A stretch of 64,000 bases of DNA from Escarpia spicata (Eukaryota; Annelida; Polychaeta; Sabellida; Siboglinidae): NCBI GenBank assembly GCA_963995525.1, contig OZ023210.1, positions 2,725,512 through 2,789,511 of the forward strand, written 5' to 3'. The position numbers and the translations under genes were made by a program. Shown here piece after piece: positions 47,201 through 60,154 of this stretch. How positions within the stretch are numbered: position 1 is the stretch's first letter; each line of letters opens with the position of its first letter. Under the pieces are notes generated by a model. It was not told the origin of the DNA. It saw only the letters and a program-made list of their open reading frames with translations, and did no database searches.

Positions 47201-48411
47201 TCGCAATGTAGCCCCGTTTACATCGTAAATTTTGACACGCCGCACATACAGTTGTCGCTCGATCGAATGCTTCCAATCAACACACCAGGCAGGGGAGAAC
47301 AGGATCTTAGTACAGCCAAATAATGCACTGTTTGAATGACATGCCACTCGTACAACGCTCCACCCGTACCTACCTACGTCTTCGTGTACGGCACGATATA
47401 ATACCGAGTTTCATCGAAAGATAATTAGACGACCAAGGGGATAGTTTCCTGTTACTTTTCGATATCCAACCGTCAGTCAAATCACGTATCAAACTGCAAC
47501 TACATACATTTTGTGAGTTTCTGGAATTCGAAATGAAAATTAATAGGCCCTACCTAACTTAACAATAACCGATGGTGATTTTTTGTGAGATAATAAAATC
47601 TGTTCCATTCCGGTAAACTGTGTTCACATAAACAAGTTTAACTGGCTTAACTTTAAACCGGTTTATGTCGTAGAACTGTTCCTATCGCCGCGTGTCCTTT
47701 CTACAATTATCCCAAGGGAAGTAATCACGCAGACCCCCAGGCAAACCTGTTCATTCGGACAGCGACGGACACCATCTCGACTTCTATTAGGAAGATGGGC
47801 TTTTTGTTATAGTCGGGTATTCAGTTGGTATTTAGAACAGAAAATAAAATAAACTTTCAAAATCGATGAGCAAAAACTTATAACATCACTGAGTAGCATT
47901 ATACTGCAAGTTGGCGTGTCACTGGTTCAACGATACTCCTCCATACGTGGAGTTCTTGTCTTTCTATTGCTCACCACGGGTTGCAGTACGTGAACATTTG
48001 GGTAGCAACTAATTTATAATCTTTGTTGTCTAGTGCCTAGTGATATAACGCTTATGGCCTTGATATTGTCCTTGATCAGGTCAGACCATGTCGACACGGG
48101 TGACCTCGCCACTGTGTCCCGGCGTCAATGCAGTACAGTAGGTATGGTATGCCTACTGGCACTGCCGTGCAGAGGTCAACTCTAATAAGCAGTTAGATCT
48201 ACTTCTCGACTGTCGCACCCAGCAACCAAGCAACACGAATAATCTCACGAAATGATCCTTCGTTAAAAACTGTCCTGCCGGGTGTTACCTGGGATGGTTT
48301 ACAATTATAATACACGACGAATAACGTAAATCCGCAATACATGCAGGTATTCTATTGTTGGGCTAGTTCGTTTGCTCGTCCCGACGCACTCACGCGAGTA
48401 TACACACCTAC

Positions 48412-48487
48412 ACTCACGCACGTACTTACGAACGCACGCACGCACGCGCGTTCGTACGCACGCACACACACACACACACACACACAC
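48412..48487. repeat. (ACGC)n / (CA)n microsatellite
   Basis: ACGCACGCACGC followed by (CA)n, about 75 bp. Confidence 0.95.
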
Positions 48488-48883
48488 CACACGTAATTGA
48501 GCCTGACATTAATGTAATCTTTGGGCTTGAGGCACATGTATTATGACGTAAATAATTAGCTGGCTTAGACCTACCGACAGGTGCCAAGCCTAATTACTGT
48601 GCTCTACTCAGGTTTCACTCGCACTGCCACACGTTCCGTGATATAAGTTAAAAGAATTTCATGTTATGTAGTTCTGCGATCTATGGATACCGGGTCCCGA
48701 GAGCACTTTGTTAACATGTGGGGCATTGTGGGTAATACATTGGCCCCTTTGTTTGCTAATGCACCCTCTGAGCAAAGAGTAGTATTTGGGCATTGCCAGG
48801 GAAATTACCTTGTAGTAATATTTGGTGAATGACACATTAGAGTCATAACTTAGGCAATGGGTAGATTGAAAACAATATGATTT

Positions 48884-51283
48884 GGTGGAGATGTACAACA
48901 CCTGTCTCATTGAGTGCCTTGACAAACATGCCCCGTTACGCAATGTGAAAGTAAGAGACAGCACACCACATCCCTGGTACGACTCTGACATCGACGACGC
49001 CAGGGATAAGAAGCGGAAACGGGAGAATGTGTGGAGAAGAACTAAACTGGAGATTCATCGGCAATTATATGTCACCGCTCGTGAAGAATGCACTGCTTTG
49101 ATATCGGCACGCAAAACGGATTATTATCAAAACCGCCTGGAGAAGGCAAACAACAGAACCATGTTTTGATTACTGAGACCGCTTGATGGCCACCGCATAC
49201 AGGAACACCACGAATTCCACTTGACAGCCCAAATATGCGAACAATTTTCACGTTTCTTTAGTGAAAAGATTGACAAGCTCCTGTCAGGTCTGCAGTGTTT
49301 TAACATCATTGATAGGCCAACAGATGAAAGACGTTGTTTCACTGACAGTATCCATGCGTTTGATCCAACAACGAACAGAGATCACAGCGATTTGTGGACA
49401 AAACGTGCGCGTTGGATCCTCTGCCTGCAATTCAGCTAAGAGACAATATGACAAGTATTGTGTCTGTCATTACACGGATTACAAATGCTTCGCTGGACGA
49501 GGCAGTCATGTCAAAGTCGCTGAAGCATGCAATTGTCCGTCCGCTTTTGAAGAAACCATCACTTGACAAAAAAATTCTGAGCAGTTATCGACCTGTGAGC
49601 ACCCTTACACAATTATCCAAAGTAATTGAGAAAGTGGTCGCGCTTAGGATAATGACGCATGTGTCTGACCAGCAAATGGTTGAGTGCTTTCAGTCGGCGT
49701 ATCGGAAAAAACATTCGACCGAAACCGCGCTACTGTACGTTACAAGTGCCATCAAAACAGCCATGGACAATAAACAAGGAACCATCTTGGTTCTCGTTGA
49801 TTTTAGTGGCGCCTTCGATACTATCAACCACGACATCTTGATTAAGCGTCTACGTTTGCGCTATGGCTTTGTTGGAAAAGCACTGGACTGGATGACATCG
49901 TACCTGCAAGACCGGACGCAGCGAATTGTAATCGGTGACCAATTGTCGAGTATTACTATTCTAACAACAGGTGTCCCGCAAGGCTCCGTCCTTGGACCAC
50001 TGCTCTTTTCATTATATGTCCAACTTATCGGTGACATTATTCGAGCTCATGGACTCTTCTTCCATCACTATGCTGACGATTTACAGATCTACTCACATTT
50101 CGACCTGAATCGTTCCGCTTTAACGGCTGCGGTTCAGCAAATGGAGGACTGTTTGGGTGAAATAAAGAACTGGATGGCATGGAATTCTATGTGCATGAAC
50201 GACGGCAAGACACAGTATTTTCCGATTGTACCCAAGTCTGCGGATGCAATCGTTGACGGCACTGTGATTTGCGTTGGTGGTTCTATAATTACAGCTTCAA
50301 GATGTGTTCAAAGTCTCGGTGTCTCCATTGACAGGCACCTAGATATGAAAAAGCAAGTGTCGCAAACTGTCAGCGCATGCTCATTCTACCTCCGCCACAT
50401 CAATCAGATTAGCCGTTTTTTACCCAAACCAACAAAGGAACGCGTAGTCAATGCCATCATCACATCGCGGATTGACTACATCGCGCGTCTGCAACGAATA
50501 CACAACTCGGCTGCCAGACTGATCCTGCTTCGTCCACGTAGTGACAGCGCCACGCCCCTGTTACGCGAACTTCTTTGGCTGCCTGTTGCGCGCAGAGTGG
50601 ATTACAAGATACTGGTACTCACGTACAAAGCCATGCACAATGACGCGCCCGTGTACTTGTGTGAACTCGTGCACCCATATCAACCGGCAAGAGCACTGCG
50701 CTCTGCGAGCAGTAACATGTTGGAAGTGAAGCGCACTTGTATCAAGGCTGGGGACGGCTCGTTCGCTGTAGCTGCTGCGTCCCTATGGAACACTTTACCG
50801 AGTGGTGTTAAAACCTGTGACACTCTCGCCAGCTTCAAATGTCGTCTGAAGACACATTTCTTTTGTGTTTCATATTAGTGCCACTCTACATGAACACTGC
50901 CCTCTACTAAAACCAATTTTAATTAGTTATCGTATTCGTATAATGATTATTCATTATTCCTCACGTAAATTAGTTTATATCAAATGTTTTACTAAATGAT
51001 TTATTATTATTAATTGTATATAGTTATTGTGCTAGATTGATTATTATTAATATTATTTAATTTTGATGAATAACTGATATTTATTTACTTGTTTATTTAG
51101 AAATTCTACATTATTCAATATGTATGTATTTATTTTATTCTTTACCACTAATATTTATTTTAAATTAATATACATATTTATTGCAATTCTACGATTTTTA
51201 TGTATTTTAGTGTGTTGTGAAGCGCCACGAACAATACTGGATGTGGCGCTATACCAAATAAAATATATTATTATTATTATATG
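48884..51283 (+). mobile_element. CR1-type LINE, 5'-truncated, RT largely intact
   Basis: It begins in the linker between endonuclease and RT (CLDKHAPLRNVKVRDSTPHP, WYDSDIDDARDKKRKRE). It has a stop and frameshifts at 49,169-49,430, then an open RT frame (49,394-50,878). A 370-bp 3' UTR follows, with a terminal GTGAAGCGCCACGA...TGTGGCGCTATACC hairpin and a (TTA)n tail at 51,268-51,283, as in CR1/L2 3' ends. Confidence 0.88.
49394..50878 (+). pseudogene. CR1 LINE reverse transcriptase (5'-truncated ORF2)
   Basis: 494 open codons. KKILSSYRPVSTLTQLSKVI, AYRKKHSTETALLYV, motif A LVLVDFSGAFDTINHD, motif B TTGVPQGSVLGPLLFSLY, motif C HHYADDLQIYSH, then LGVSIDRHLDMKKQV and the C-terminal ASLWNTLPSGVKTC and LKTHFF. 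All catalytic aspartates are present, but the endonuclease is missing, so it cannot insert on its own. Confidence 0.9.
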
Positions 51284-52047
51284 TGAGAGAGTTGGTTTTA
51301 AGTAGTAGTATGCTTTATAGACAAAGCATATGATGTCAGAAAACTATGTAATTAACTGTAATTTATTTTAATTTGTGTAATTGTTTCAATTACACAAAAT
51401 AATCAATTACAAAATAATTTCAAAACCACAATCAATTTGTACATTTACAACATCCGTGTGTAATCAATTACAAATAAAATACAATTACATAATTGGACCC
51501 AGCACTGGACATCACAAATAATATATTTATCCTTTTCCGAATTCACAATCCTTTGAAAAGTAACTTAGTAAGCAGTCAGTGACCGTCGTTTTTGACACAT
51601 ACACACGTCCTCTTTGTGTCGTAATCATTCAGTGCAGTAGAGCGTATCGATAGTTTAGGGGTCGTATCAAACTCATATGAAAACTCAATGTCAGAATTAA
51701 TCAGAACACGGACGTTTTCTTACAGGCATAAATCGACGCATCTATGTGTAATGTGCCCCCATTGTTAAAGCATTCAGTAAATTATTGCACCCTCTTATGT
51801 CATGGGCAATAGGTACTGTTGCTACAATGGTTCATAGGTATTACACACACAAAAATTCCACTTTTGGGTGGGCCTCGCCTACTTTTAGGGTCGCAAACCC
51901 CGCTTTCATCCTTTGGAGAAAAAAACACTATTTTTTCATATTTAAACGCATAGGCCCTATATAAGATATTCCATATAATATATTTCATACATGCCCCCGG
52001 CGAGGTTACTGAAGGTCATGAGGAAAACTGCAGACGTATATTGTTAC
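51284..52047. other. no gene seen
   Basis: Short AT-rich intergenic sequence. The 51,340-51,480 stretch contains repeated ATTACA(A) motifs (CAATTACA...), possibly a degraded repeat. Confidence 0.45.
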
Positions 52048-52560
52048 CTGCTTTGGTAGACCATAGCGCTGCCTCGATCTGTCCCGAGACTGAGTAGATC
52101 TAAGTTTAGTATCAGCACTGACAGCAGCGATTCGTTGTGCAGTAATCTACTAATAGCGGCCAGTACACCATGACCATGTTCGTACCAATTAATGCGACGT
52201 ACCTTTAGCCACGTATTTGAGGGATTGAACGACATCATTTTGTAGGAATCATCTGGTTCGTAGAGGTGCATACACTCGAACTGCGTACTGTGTGGGAACC
52301 CATCGAAAGCTGTTGGCACCTGGCCGAGGAATTCCCCAGAACCGGTCAGAACGAGAGTGCCATTCAATTAACACTATGGTGTCGCCATCTGGGAGACTGG
52401 TGAGTAACGACACTAGTCCGAGTTCCCTATAATTCGAACAGGGCGTGAATGTAGGGATTTTATTTACGACATGGTTATTCTTCAGGCTGCCGTAACCCAG
52501 ATTCAGGTGGCTATTCTTCCGTGAGTTCCGGTGCGCATGCGCAGTAAGCCTACTCCCGCA
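52048..52560 (-). CDS. putative LRR-like exon, possibly frameshifted
   Basis: Minus-strand coding-like sequence ends at donor GTAACA (exon edge 52,048). The downstream part reads KVRRINWYEHGHGVLAAISR then LLHNESLLSVLILNLDLLSL, LRR-like. The upstream part, in another frame, reads HLNLGYGSLKNN and ELGLVSLLTSLPDGDTIVLI. The frames switch near 52,365, implying a frameshift or an unseen intron. It resembles the LRR gene at 38-42 kb in style only. I cannot show orthology. Confidence 0.4.
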
Positions 52561-52581
52561 TAGCATAGCCGCGCATGCGCA
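52532..52581. promoter_or_regulatory. two NRF-1 motifs, candidate bidirectional promoter
   Basis: TGCGCATGCGCA (52,532-52,543) and CGCGCATGCGCA (52,570-52,581) both fit the NRF-1 consensus YGCGCAYGCGCR. They lie between the minus-strand LRR-like exon and the plus-strand ORF starting at 52,606. Confidence 0.65.
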
Positions 52582-52605
52582 GGTTCGACGCAGCGTCTTC
52601 ACAAA

Positions 52606-52812
52606 ATGGCAGTCAGGAAAGCGTTCGTGGGTGTTAACGTCGGTGACAAATTTTGTTCCTTTTCCCAATTATCTGATAAACTCAAACGAGTGCAAGATGA
52701 CAGTTTTGTACAACTCTATATGCGTGATCCGAGGACCATTGACGCTGCCAAGCACCGTATGCCGAACATTGCCGCAACGGCCAATCCACATTTGAAGCAC
52801 TACTCTGACTGA
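52606..52812 (+). pseudogene. ZSWIM/MULE-like N-terminal domain, interrupted
   Basis: 68 codons from an ATG (AAAATGGCAG). FSQLSDKLKRVQDDSFVQLY then MRDPRTIDAAKHRMPN resembles the N-terminal domain of ZSWIM3-like, MULE-transposase-derived proteins. The expected continuation (YTVQYSCVFSGKIHKSESKG, near 52,835-52,895) is present but in a shifted frame, then hits a stop. It is either a frameshifted relic or a gene with an unresolved splice. Confidence 0.4.
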
Positions 52813-54170
52813 GACTGAGAGCGAGTCTGTCCAGTACACTGTACAGTACAGTTGTGTTTTCAGCGGGAAAATACACAAATCCGAAAGCAAAGGCACATGA
52901 GCCGCAGCACAGTAAGTGTGCTTATTTAAATAATGATATCTTATTCAAAGTCCTATCTTATTATATCCTGTATATATATGCCTTCCTTGGGCTTGGCCAC
53001 GTAGGCTACGTCGTAGCCATGGCGGTACTTTGCAGCCTTAATTGGCTTAAAGGTGCTCAATCACTTCGTTTGCCCATCGCCAATCCGGTTCTTTTACGTC
53101 CAGATGTGTGAATAGTTTAACTAGTGCGCACTGTCGGTTTAATTAAAAAAATGCGTACTTGTTTTTTAATCGTCAAAAAAAGATTTGTCGTTACAGCGGG
53201 TATCGCTGGTGAAAGCCAATTGCGCTGTCTGCCTACTGCGCCACTTCGGTCATGTGGTTTACGCGAGATCGGCATCCCAGGCATTTGAAAACAATAACAA
53301 CACACACGTGCTTTAATGTATCAAGATGAAGATTATAATTCCAAAGTGGTTGTACGAAGGTACGTATTACATTATCGCAGTTAGCAACAAGAATGCGTAG
53401 CCGTGTATTAATTCAACGAGAATTGCAACTTGCGAACGTCTACACTCGACTCCAGCCTGTCGAGGCCGACTTTAAGTTCTAACTCAAAAGTCTAAGTCTA
53501 AGACAGTCACCATATCAGCCAGAGATTCAGTCAGAGAGTGACAACGAGCATAATATTTCATATGTATTGTATTTGGTTACGCAGGATGTTGTTAATAAGC
53601 TGTTATTCCGACAATACATATTGAGAGTAGATGACGTGAGGGTGCGAAATGACAAGTAACATTGCTTTGGCAGCAGGCCCGTGTTGTTCGTGCGAGTAAC
53701 TTAGTCAGGGAGTATCCGTAATTTCGTGCCACGGAACGTTAAACACGGGAGTATTATGTTGGTGATTGTAATTATTAAAACATTTTTTGTGACTCTTGTT
53801 TGATACTATTACTCAGGCTGCGAAATAAGGCCGGTCCGATCGTCCCGGACGAGTAGTTTCGGAGCTCGGACTAGTCCAGTTTTAGAAGAGCAGTCCCGTC
53901 GGACTAGCTATAATGACGTGAAAGAATGTATACTGTGTGTGTGAAAGTGAAGTGGTGTGATGAAATAAAACAAAACGATAAGATAACATTTTGTCACTCG
54001 ACTACATTTTGCGTCTAATCATCTAATCCGGTACCGGGATTACGGAACTTGAAAATGGCCGCTGTTTACATCAGTAAGTGGTGCCTCCTAGCGACCATGA
54101 GTGTGGAACCACATGATCAAAATACTCGGTTTGCAGACAGCATCGCGTTCTATCATATTATCGTTCAACC

Positions 54171-54338
54171 ATGTCGCAGGGGCGAATCGGTGATTATTTT
54201 AGCAAGCAAACAAACTCCAACAAAGGCACTGGAACACATGTCAGCACATACAAGGGAAAATCTAGCGCAAAGTTGAGGCCAAAATCGTCGTCTAAGACTA
54301 AAGCGAATGACGCAACATCAACAACCGACATTGACTGA
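54171..54338 (+). CDS. 55-aa ORF with PIP-box-like N-terminus (transposon relic)
   Basis: It starts MSQGRIGDYFSKQTNS. Q-x-x-I-x-x-Y-F fits the PCNA-interacting (PIP) box. The rest is Lys/Ser/Thr-rich and ends TTDID-stop, after which coding-like sequence decays. It is likely the N-terminal leftover of the element's transposase. No DNA-binding or catalytic domain remains. Confidence 0.4.
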   Translation: MSQGRIGDYFSKQTNSNKGTGTHVSTYKGKSSAKLRPKSSSKTKANDATSTTDID

Positions 54339-54629
54339 GTCACATTGTCGTGGACATCGCCGGTCATTCTACATCGAAATGATCCGGTCCTTCGACGTCG
54401 ACCGATACTGGAGTCATTGCTGGTCCTTCTAGTTCTACACCCACTTCCACTCCTACATCGTCCGACACTGTGGCTGCCTGTCCATCTACTGCTATCGTCT
54501 TGTCCAGCAGTGACTCTACCCATGAACGACATGAACAGATCCAAACTGCACCCATCTCATCTGATGACTTTGCACGTGTACTGTTGCGGCATCACCGTAT
54601 TTCCTTAATTAAACACTATCATTGCTAAC

Positions 54630-55112
54630 AATCGGATGAACATTTAATTGTGGAGGACTATTGCTACAAGTTGATGGACATTTAATTATGGACAAACATT
54701 GCTAACTAGTTGATGCACATTTAATCATGGACAAGCATTGTTAACAAGTTGATGGACATTTAATTGTTGACAAACATTGCTAACAAGTTTATGCACATTA
54801 ATGTTAATCGTGGACAAGCATTGCTAACAAGTTGATGGACATTTAATTGTGGACAAACATTTCTAACTAGTTGATGCACATTTAATCACGGACAAGCATT
54901 GCTAACAAGTTGATGGACATTTAATTGTGGACAAACATTGCTAATGAATTTATGCACATTAATTTTAATCATGGACAAGCATTGCTAACAAGTTGATGGA
55001 CTTTTAATTGTGGACAAACATTTCTAACTAGTTGATGCACATTTAATCATGGACAAGCATTGCTAACAAATTGATGGACATTTAATTGTGGATGAACGCT
55101 GTTAACAAGCAT
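54630..55112. repeat. minisatellite of about 46-49-bp units, about 10 copies
   Basis: Units of the form TTGATGGACATTTAATTGTG / GACAAACATTGCTAACAAG alternate with GATGCACATTTAATCATGGA-type variants, giving a roughly 95-bp higher-order pair. It lies inside the hAT-like element. Confidence 0.92.
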
Positions 55113-55409
55113 CAATGTACCCGTTAACTGTATATGTATGTCAATGATAATTCTTTCTATAAATGTTACTTGAAGAGAGAATCGATTTGTAATCTTCTCG
55201 AATAAAAGCACCAACTAATTTTAGTCAAACGATAGGCCAACGTGATAAAGCATATATGTGTGTGTGTATTATAATATATGTATATATATATAGCTAAATA
55301 ATTACCGGGTACATTTAAGGACTAGTAAAAAAAATTCAGGACTAGTTGTTTGTGAGTCAGCCAGTCCGACGGACTACCAACTGGCTAAAAGTATCGTGCA
55401 CCCTGAATT

Positions 55410-56770
55410 ACTTCAGAATATTGTTGATTTGCATTGTATTTTATGCAAAATAATTTAGGTTTTTATATGACAAGCATGATGGTGATGATTTTGTTCAATA
55501 TAAAAATGTAAACGTGTAAATACATGAAATATCAATACATCTAGAGTACACCATATATAAGGATTACACAAGAAAATGCACGCACTTGTCTCCATTGTGG
55601 TCCTTGATGCCTGGCTATAGTGTATGTAATGCATTAATTGGTATCTTGTGATACCTTTCAACTGACATATGCCGGCTATTCTTATGTATTTACCAATATA
55701 TGTATATATTCTCACCACACCAATATATGAATACATAATAATATATGTAACTTGAATGATGATATCGCTAGAGACCACACTGCAACCCATGAATGAGAAT
55801 GAGAGGACGGACTAGAAGGCAGTCACCCGGGCCAGGCAGACACAGGGATGATACATAGTCTGCGGCAGGCCCACATTTGATCAATCCAGGTAATTTCAAA
55901 TTTATAACAATCAACCACATATAAGTTATCAACAAAATTTAATGTGCACATTTAAATATACCACATTTGTTTTCGTACACATTTTAATAATAACATATTT
56001 GGCATAGAAAACTAGATTGACTTCTGCACTTTTATATTATACCCACAAGTGTTTCAACACAGACATATTAATACACTTTTAAACAGTATTTAGCATATGG
56101 CGATGACTCTGAAATAAGTTTATAAAATAAATTAGTCATTCTTGAAGAAGGTAGACACGTATTATGAACCTTTGAATACTTGACGAGGAAAATATATTGT
56201 TAGCATCACAATAACACCACATTCTGTCATTTCCAACATTCACCTTGACCATTCAACCTCAGGTTTAAAATGTCAAACATGAATATGTATAGTAGTTACA
56301 CATGGCAGACACTGACATGAATTTGTATACTGAAAACAAAACAGAAAATATAAATGTGCTTTACTGATGCTGTAGTGATTAGCAGAATTCAAATCAGTCT
56401 ATAATATTGACTAAAATCAGGCGTCACTGTAATGAAATTGAACACTTCTAAATTCATGTAATGACAATGAACACCTAGTAAATAAAAATAGTTAAAATTT
56501 TTCACCGTTTTGAAAAATTGCATATTCCACTAATGTCTGCATGCTGAATCAAGTCACCCTTCCCCGGAACCCTGGTAAACACTGACTGTTCCTAAGATAT
56601 CAACATGTATAGATGTAGCTGTAGTAGAACATTTCTTGCTGCCTTTTTTCTTGTGAAATGTTGCAGGTCATACATGAAACATTATTATATACCGATTATG
56701 ACAACGAACACATCATAATTATTTACTCCCAACACTACTATGATGTCTGTTTTTGTTTACTGAATATATG
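55410..56770. other. no gene seen
   Basis: AT-rich with short ORFs only. No repeat structure noticed. Confidence 0.45.
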
Positions 56771-56783
56771 TTTTTTTTTACAG

Positions 56784-56954
56784 GAGATTGAACTAGTGTG
56801 CTTAGTACCACTAGCTCTCCAAGTTAATATGGCATACTGGGCAGTTGTATTTGTCCAGGATCTCGGACAAGATTCTACAGCCATGCAACATAATAACAGT
56901 TTGTCATATGAATGTCCACTGAGTGATCCCAATTGTGTCGTGCTGAATCCGTGA
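56784..56954 (+). CDS. possible terminal coding exon, unknown protein
   Basis: A strong acceptor (TGTTTTTTTTTACAG) leads into 56 open codons beginning EIELVCLVPLALQVNMAYWA and ending CVVLNP-stop. No family is recognised and no upstream partner exon is identified. Confidence 0.3.
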   Translation, partial: EIELVCLVPLALQVNMAYWAVVFVQDLGQDSTAMQHNNSLSYECPLSDPNCVVLNP

Positions 56955-56989
56955 CAGATTCCCCAGTGCTGATGGGGTGTACACTAGCT

Positions 56990-58830
56990 TCCAGGTCAGT
57001 CAGTTAGCTTGACTGACTGGAAACCAATGTAGACTGCAGGTTGCTCGACATAAGAATGTGATGACGCTTGACTAGCTCTGAAGTTGGTGATGGAACGGTG
57101 GGTGCCAGGGTCTGCAGATATGGCAACAACTTTTGATGCTGTCAGACAGGTTCAGTGTCGAGCATTCTTCGGTGAACTGCATCGGTTTAGATATCGATGA
57201 CATCACTGTATGTTTTCGCAGTCTTTGATGGTACTGCATACCAGCTTCCTGACTTTTTGCTGTACGTCTGCATCTACCTATACCGGAGACAAAGTGACAA
57301 TTAGGATGACTCTGACATGTATGATATTTTTATATGTGATGACACATTTATCAAAAGTCAATAATACAAGGTATTTATATTCAATTCAACTATAACTTTT
57401 AGCAGTGTCCATAAAAAATACATTAATTATCCAGAATTGTTACAAAGGTAGGGTTTCATTGTCTTTGTGTTGCTGATAGTCAGTGGCAGCCAGCTGAGTT
57501 CTTGCAACATACACCAGGCACAAGTTTATGATGAACTAAGAGTATTGAAAGCATTTTCACATTTTTCAACAACAATCTGTTGATACACTGACAGCAGCAT
57601 TTTACTTGTTTAAATTATCTATGTATCACGAGGACTGTTATATGTTTTTCATGCCATGCATAATTTTTCTAAATTATTCTTTTTTATCACCGTTTTATAT
57701 TTTCACAAATAATTTACATTAATTTTCGTTTTGCATGATAATTAAACAACACTTGAGTAAGTTTAGTTCTGATATGGTGTAGTATCCAGTCCTCAGGATT
57801 ACTCAAAAGCGCTTTAAACTTTACTCCCTGGCAGACCTGTTAAATCGAAAACACCATCTTGGCTTATGTGGAAGAATTCAGCCACACTGAAATTAATATG
57901 CGAAGATTATTCATACAAAAATATCCACCGTCTGTAGCTGGTACTCTTCATACAGCTGAGTAAACTGGAGAAATGTAGCATGTAGCGATTTTACATGTAA
58001 TTCTCAGTCACATTGCGACGACCCTGTCTAGTCTAGTCACTATTTTTTGCGAGTTGTAAACAAACCAAGCATTGCACAAACTACAACAGTTTTGACATTT
58101 ATGTCCTATTGATGTTTTTTTTAACAAAAAATCATAATATAGTTACTTTTTATTTGATATGTACTTATTAAATTTGTTCAACTAAACATCTTCCTAAGTA
58201 ATTTGTTCTCATTGGTTTACATTTTATGGGCATTAAATATAAAAATTTGTTGTTAAATACACATAATTGTTTAGTCACTAATTTTGTGAGTTGTAAACAT
58301 ACAACTAGCATTTTATATCATATGTACTAGTGTTGTTTTTTGTAACAAAGAATTGTGATAAAAGTAACTGTTTTGTTATATGTACCTGACATTTTGTCAA
58401 CCTCTTCCTAATTTTTGTTTCTATTGTTGCTTTGCATTTTATGCGTATGTGATATACAAAAATTATTACATTATACACATCAAGTGCAATGACCTGTAGT
58501 TGTATTGTGCTTTTCATAATTTTGTAGTCATGATCTCATCAAATAGTTTCAATAAAATGTTTTTAAATTTACATTGTCTTTACTTTCATTCACATGCATT
58601 TCTAACAACAATATGCAATTTAACGAGGACACCCATTACTGCAAAATCCTAATGCAGACAACCAAAACTATCACATACAGTGGTGGATCCAGAAATCGAG
58701 TCTGGGGGCACAAAAACCTCCACCGGCGGCCGAACCAAATGGTGTAGTCTAAATGTTGTCGCTACCGAGCCGCTATAACTTCAGCCGCTCGGCTGGAGTG
58801 GTGATATTGGAAGATGGGGGGGTGGTGTTG
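56990..58830. other. no gene seen
   Basis: AT-rich, short ORFs. Two related segments near 58,080-58,150 and 58,260-58,400 (GAGTTGTAAACA...GTTTTTT...TAACAAA) look like a degenerate direct duplication. Confidence 0.45.
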
Positions 58831-58839
58831 AAACATTTT

Positions 58840-59133
58840 CAAAGATGGTATAACTGTACCCAAATAAGATTGGTCAGAATAAAACATAATTGTAAAAATA
58901 ACCAAACACACATGTTTGCATATCTTCCAAATGTTAGGCTATGATTTATGTATATATATCACGTTTGCATACCAGCAGCAATTAATACTTACTGTCCTGA
59001 GCTGCATTCAGCCTCAGGAAGTGACTGGACACCTGACAGTGAGCTGTCTTTGCTATGACCACTGATGCTCAATAGAGCCACCACAGATCTTGTCATATGT
59101 GGTGTCGAGGTAGTTCGTACCTTTGTGTTGAAG
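58840..59133 (-). repeat. duplicated segment, copy A (contains exon-like 59,133-58,993)
   Basis: Minus strand: acceptor TTTGACAG then FNTKVRTTSTPHMTRSVVAL, LSISGHSKDSSLSG and donor GTAAGT. The sequence beyond the donor (AAAGATGG...TTGGTCAGAATAAAACATAA on the + strand) is also shared with copy B, so intron and exon were duplicated together. The protein family is not recognised. Confidence 0.6.
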
Positions 59134-59139
59134 CTGTCA

Positions 59140-60154
59140 AACAAAGTCATGAATTGGAATATGGAATGAGTCAGATTATTTGTGAAGGTGAACATGGTTT
59201 GACAGCACTATTACACGTAAATATATATATAATATTATATATGTATGTAGATGTAAATATATATGTGTGTGTACATGTGGTGTGTTACTTGTAAACGTTT
59301 TAATTTCATTAATAGGTAAAATTATTTTGCACGATAATTTGCCCAGTGGTCATTTGCCCAGCACTCGAGTGTGAAAAGGTCATTTGCCCAGTTGTGAAAA
59401 AAATTACAATAAATGATATGAGAGTGGCAAAGTTATTATTGTATATATTGTAAAATTGTAGTATATAACAAACAAATAGACAATTTACAAGTGCCATAGC
59501 CAACAAGGTGAAACAATTTGGATTGTGCACCATCCAATTGCCAGCATAATTAACTACCTGTAAGTGCAGGTAGAACATAGGTGGGCTGGAAACAAGGTCA
59601 CAGGAAATAAAGTCACAAAGTAATTTTATTTAAAAAATATAACAAGTTTTGCAATTTTTCACTGATAGTGCTAGTGACATTATATCATATGTCTTATTAA
59701 GAGTCTCCCCAACCTTACGTATTATTAAAATAATTCCACACATTGTATGTTTAAACAGGTCAAATTAAGTTATTTTGATTTCTGAACACACACACACACA
59801 CACTAAAATATACATTCAAAGATACAAATCAGTAACTGAACATAAGTATATTGTGCTGTGCAAGCCAGCAGGTGATTATAGAGATAAAATGTCATGTGAC
59901 GTAACATTAACATTGAAGCAGTTGCAGCCTTTAGCAGATTTGTGTGCCAGCATAAGCATAATTATTATGAAATGACAATCGCTGAGGCTTGGCTATATTG
60001 TGTCACGTATATTTACTTGCATTGTACAGTGTATATACACATTTGTGTTTGCAATACAAACATTCCAAATGAAATAAAAAGAAAATTCAGTTGAAAAAAT
60101 GAACTGCAAATGAAATGTGCTATGTAATTGACAGTTTGATAACCACCCTATCAT
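59140..60154. other. spacer between the duplicated segments
   Basis: AT-rich. It contains two copies of CATTTGCCCAG at 59,348-59,395 and a short (CA)n at 59,785. No CDS recognised. Confidence 0.45.

Larger units (their letters stand above)
46596..48880. other. region upstream of the OXLD1-like exon, no CDS identified
   Basis: It should hold the first exon and promoter of the OXLD1-like gene, but I cannot place them. It contains two small repeats listed separately. Confidence 0.45.
53817..55409. mobile_element. hAT-like non-autonomous element
   Basis: The left end CAGGCTGCGAAATAAGGCC and the reversed right end CAGGGTGCACGATAC are imperfect inverted repeats. Subterminal motifs GGACTAGT and CCGTCGGACTAG are mirrored by AGTCCGACGGACTA on the right. 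The flanks share ATTACT, but an exact 8-bp duplication is not obvious. Inside are a short ORF with a PIP-box-like start and a minisatellite instead of a transposase. Confidence 0.6.

Noticed and set aside
59335..59395. Repeated CATTTGCCCAG as transposon ends
   Set aside because: Two direct and one inverted-looking copy within 60 bp, without defined boundaries or a second end. Too little to call.
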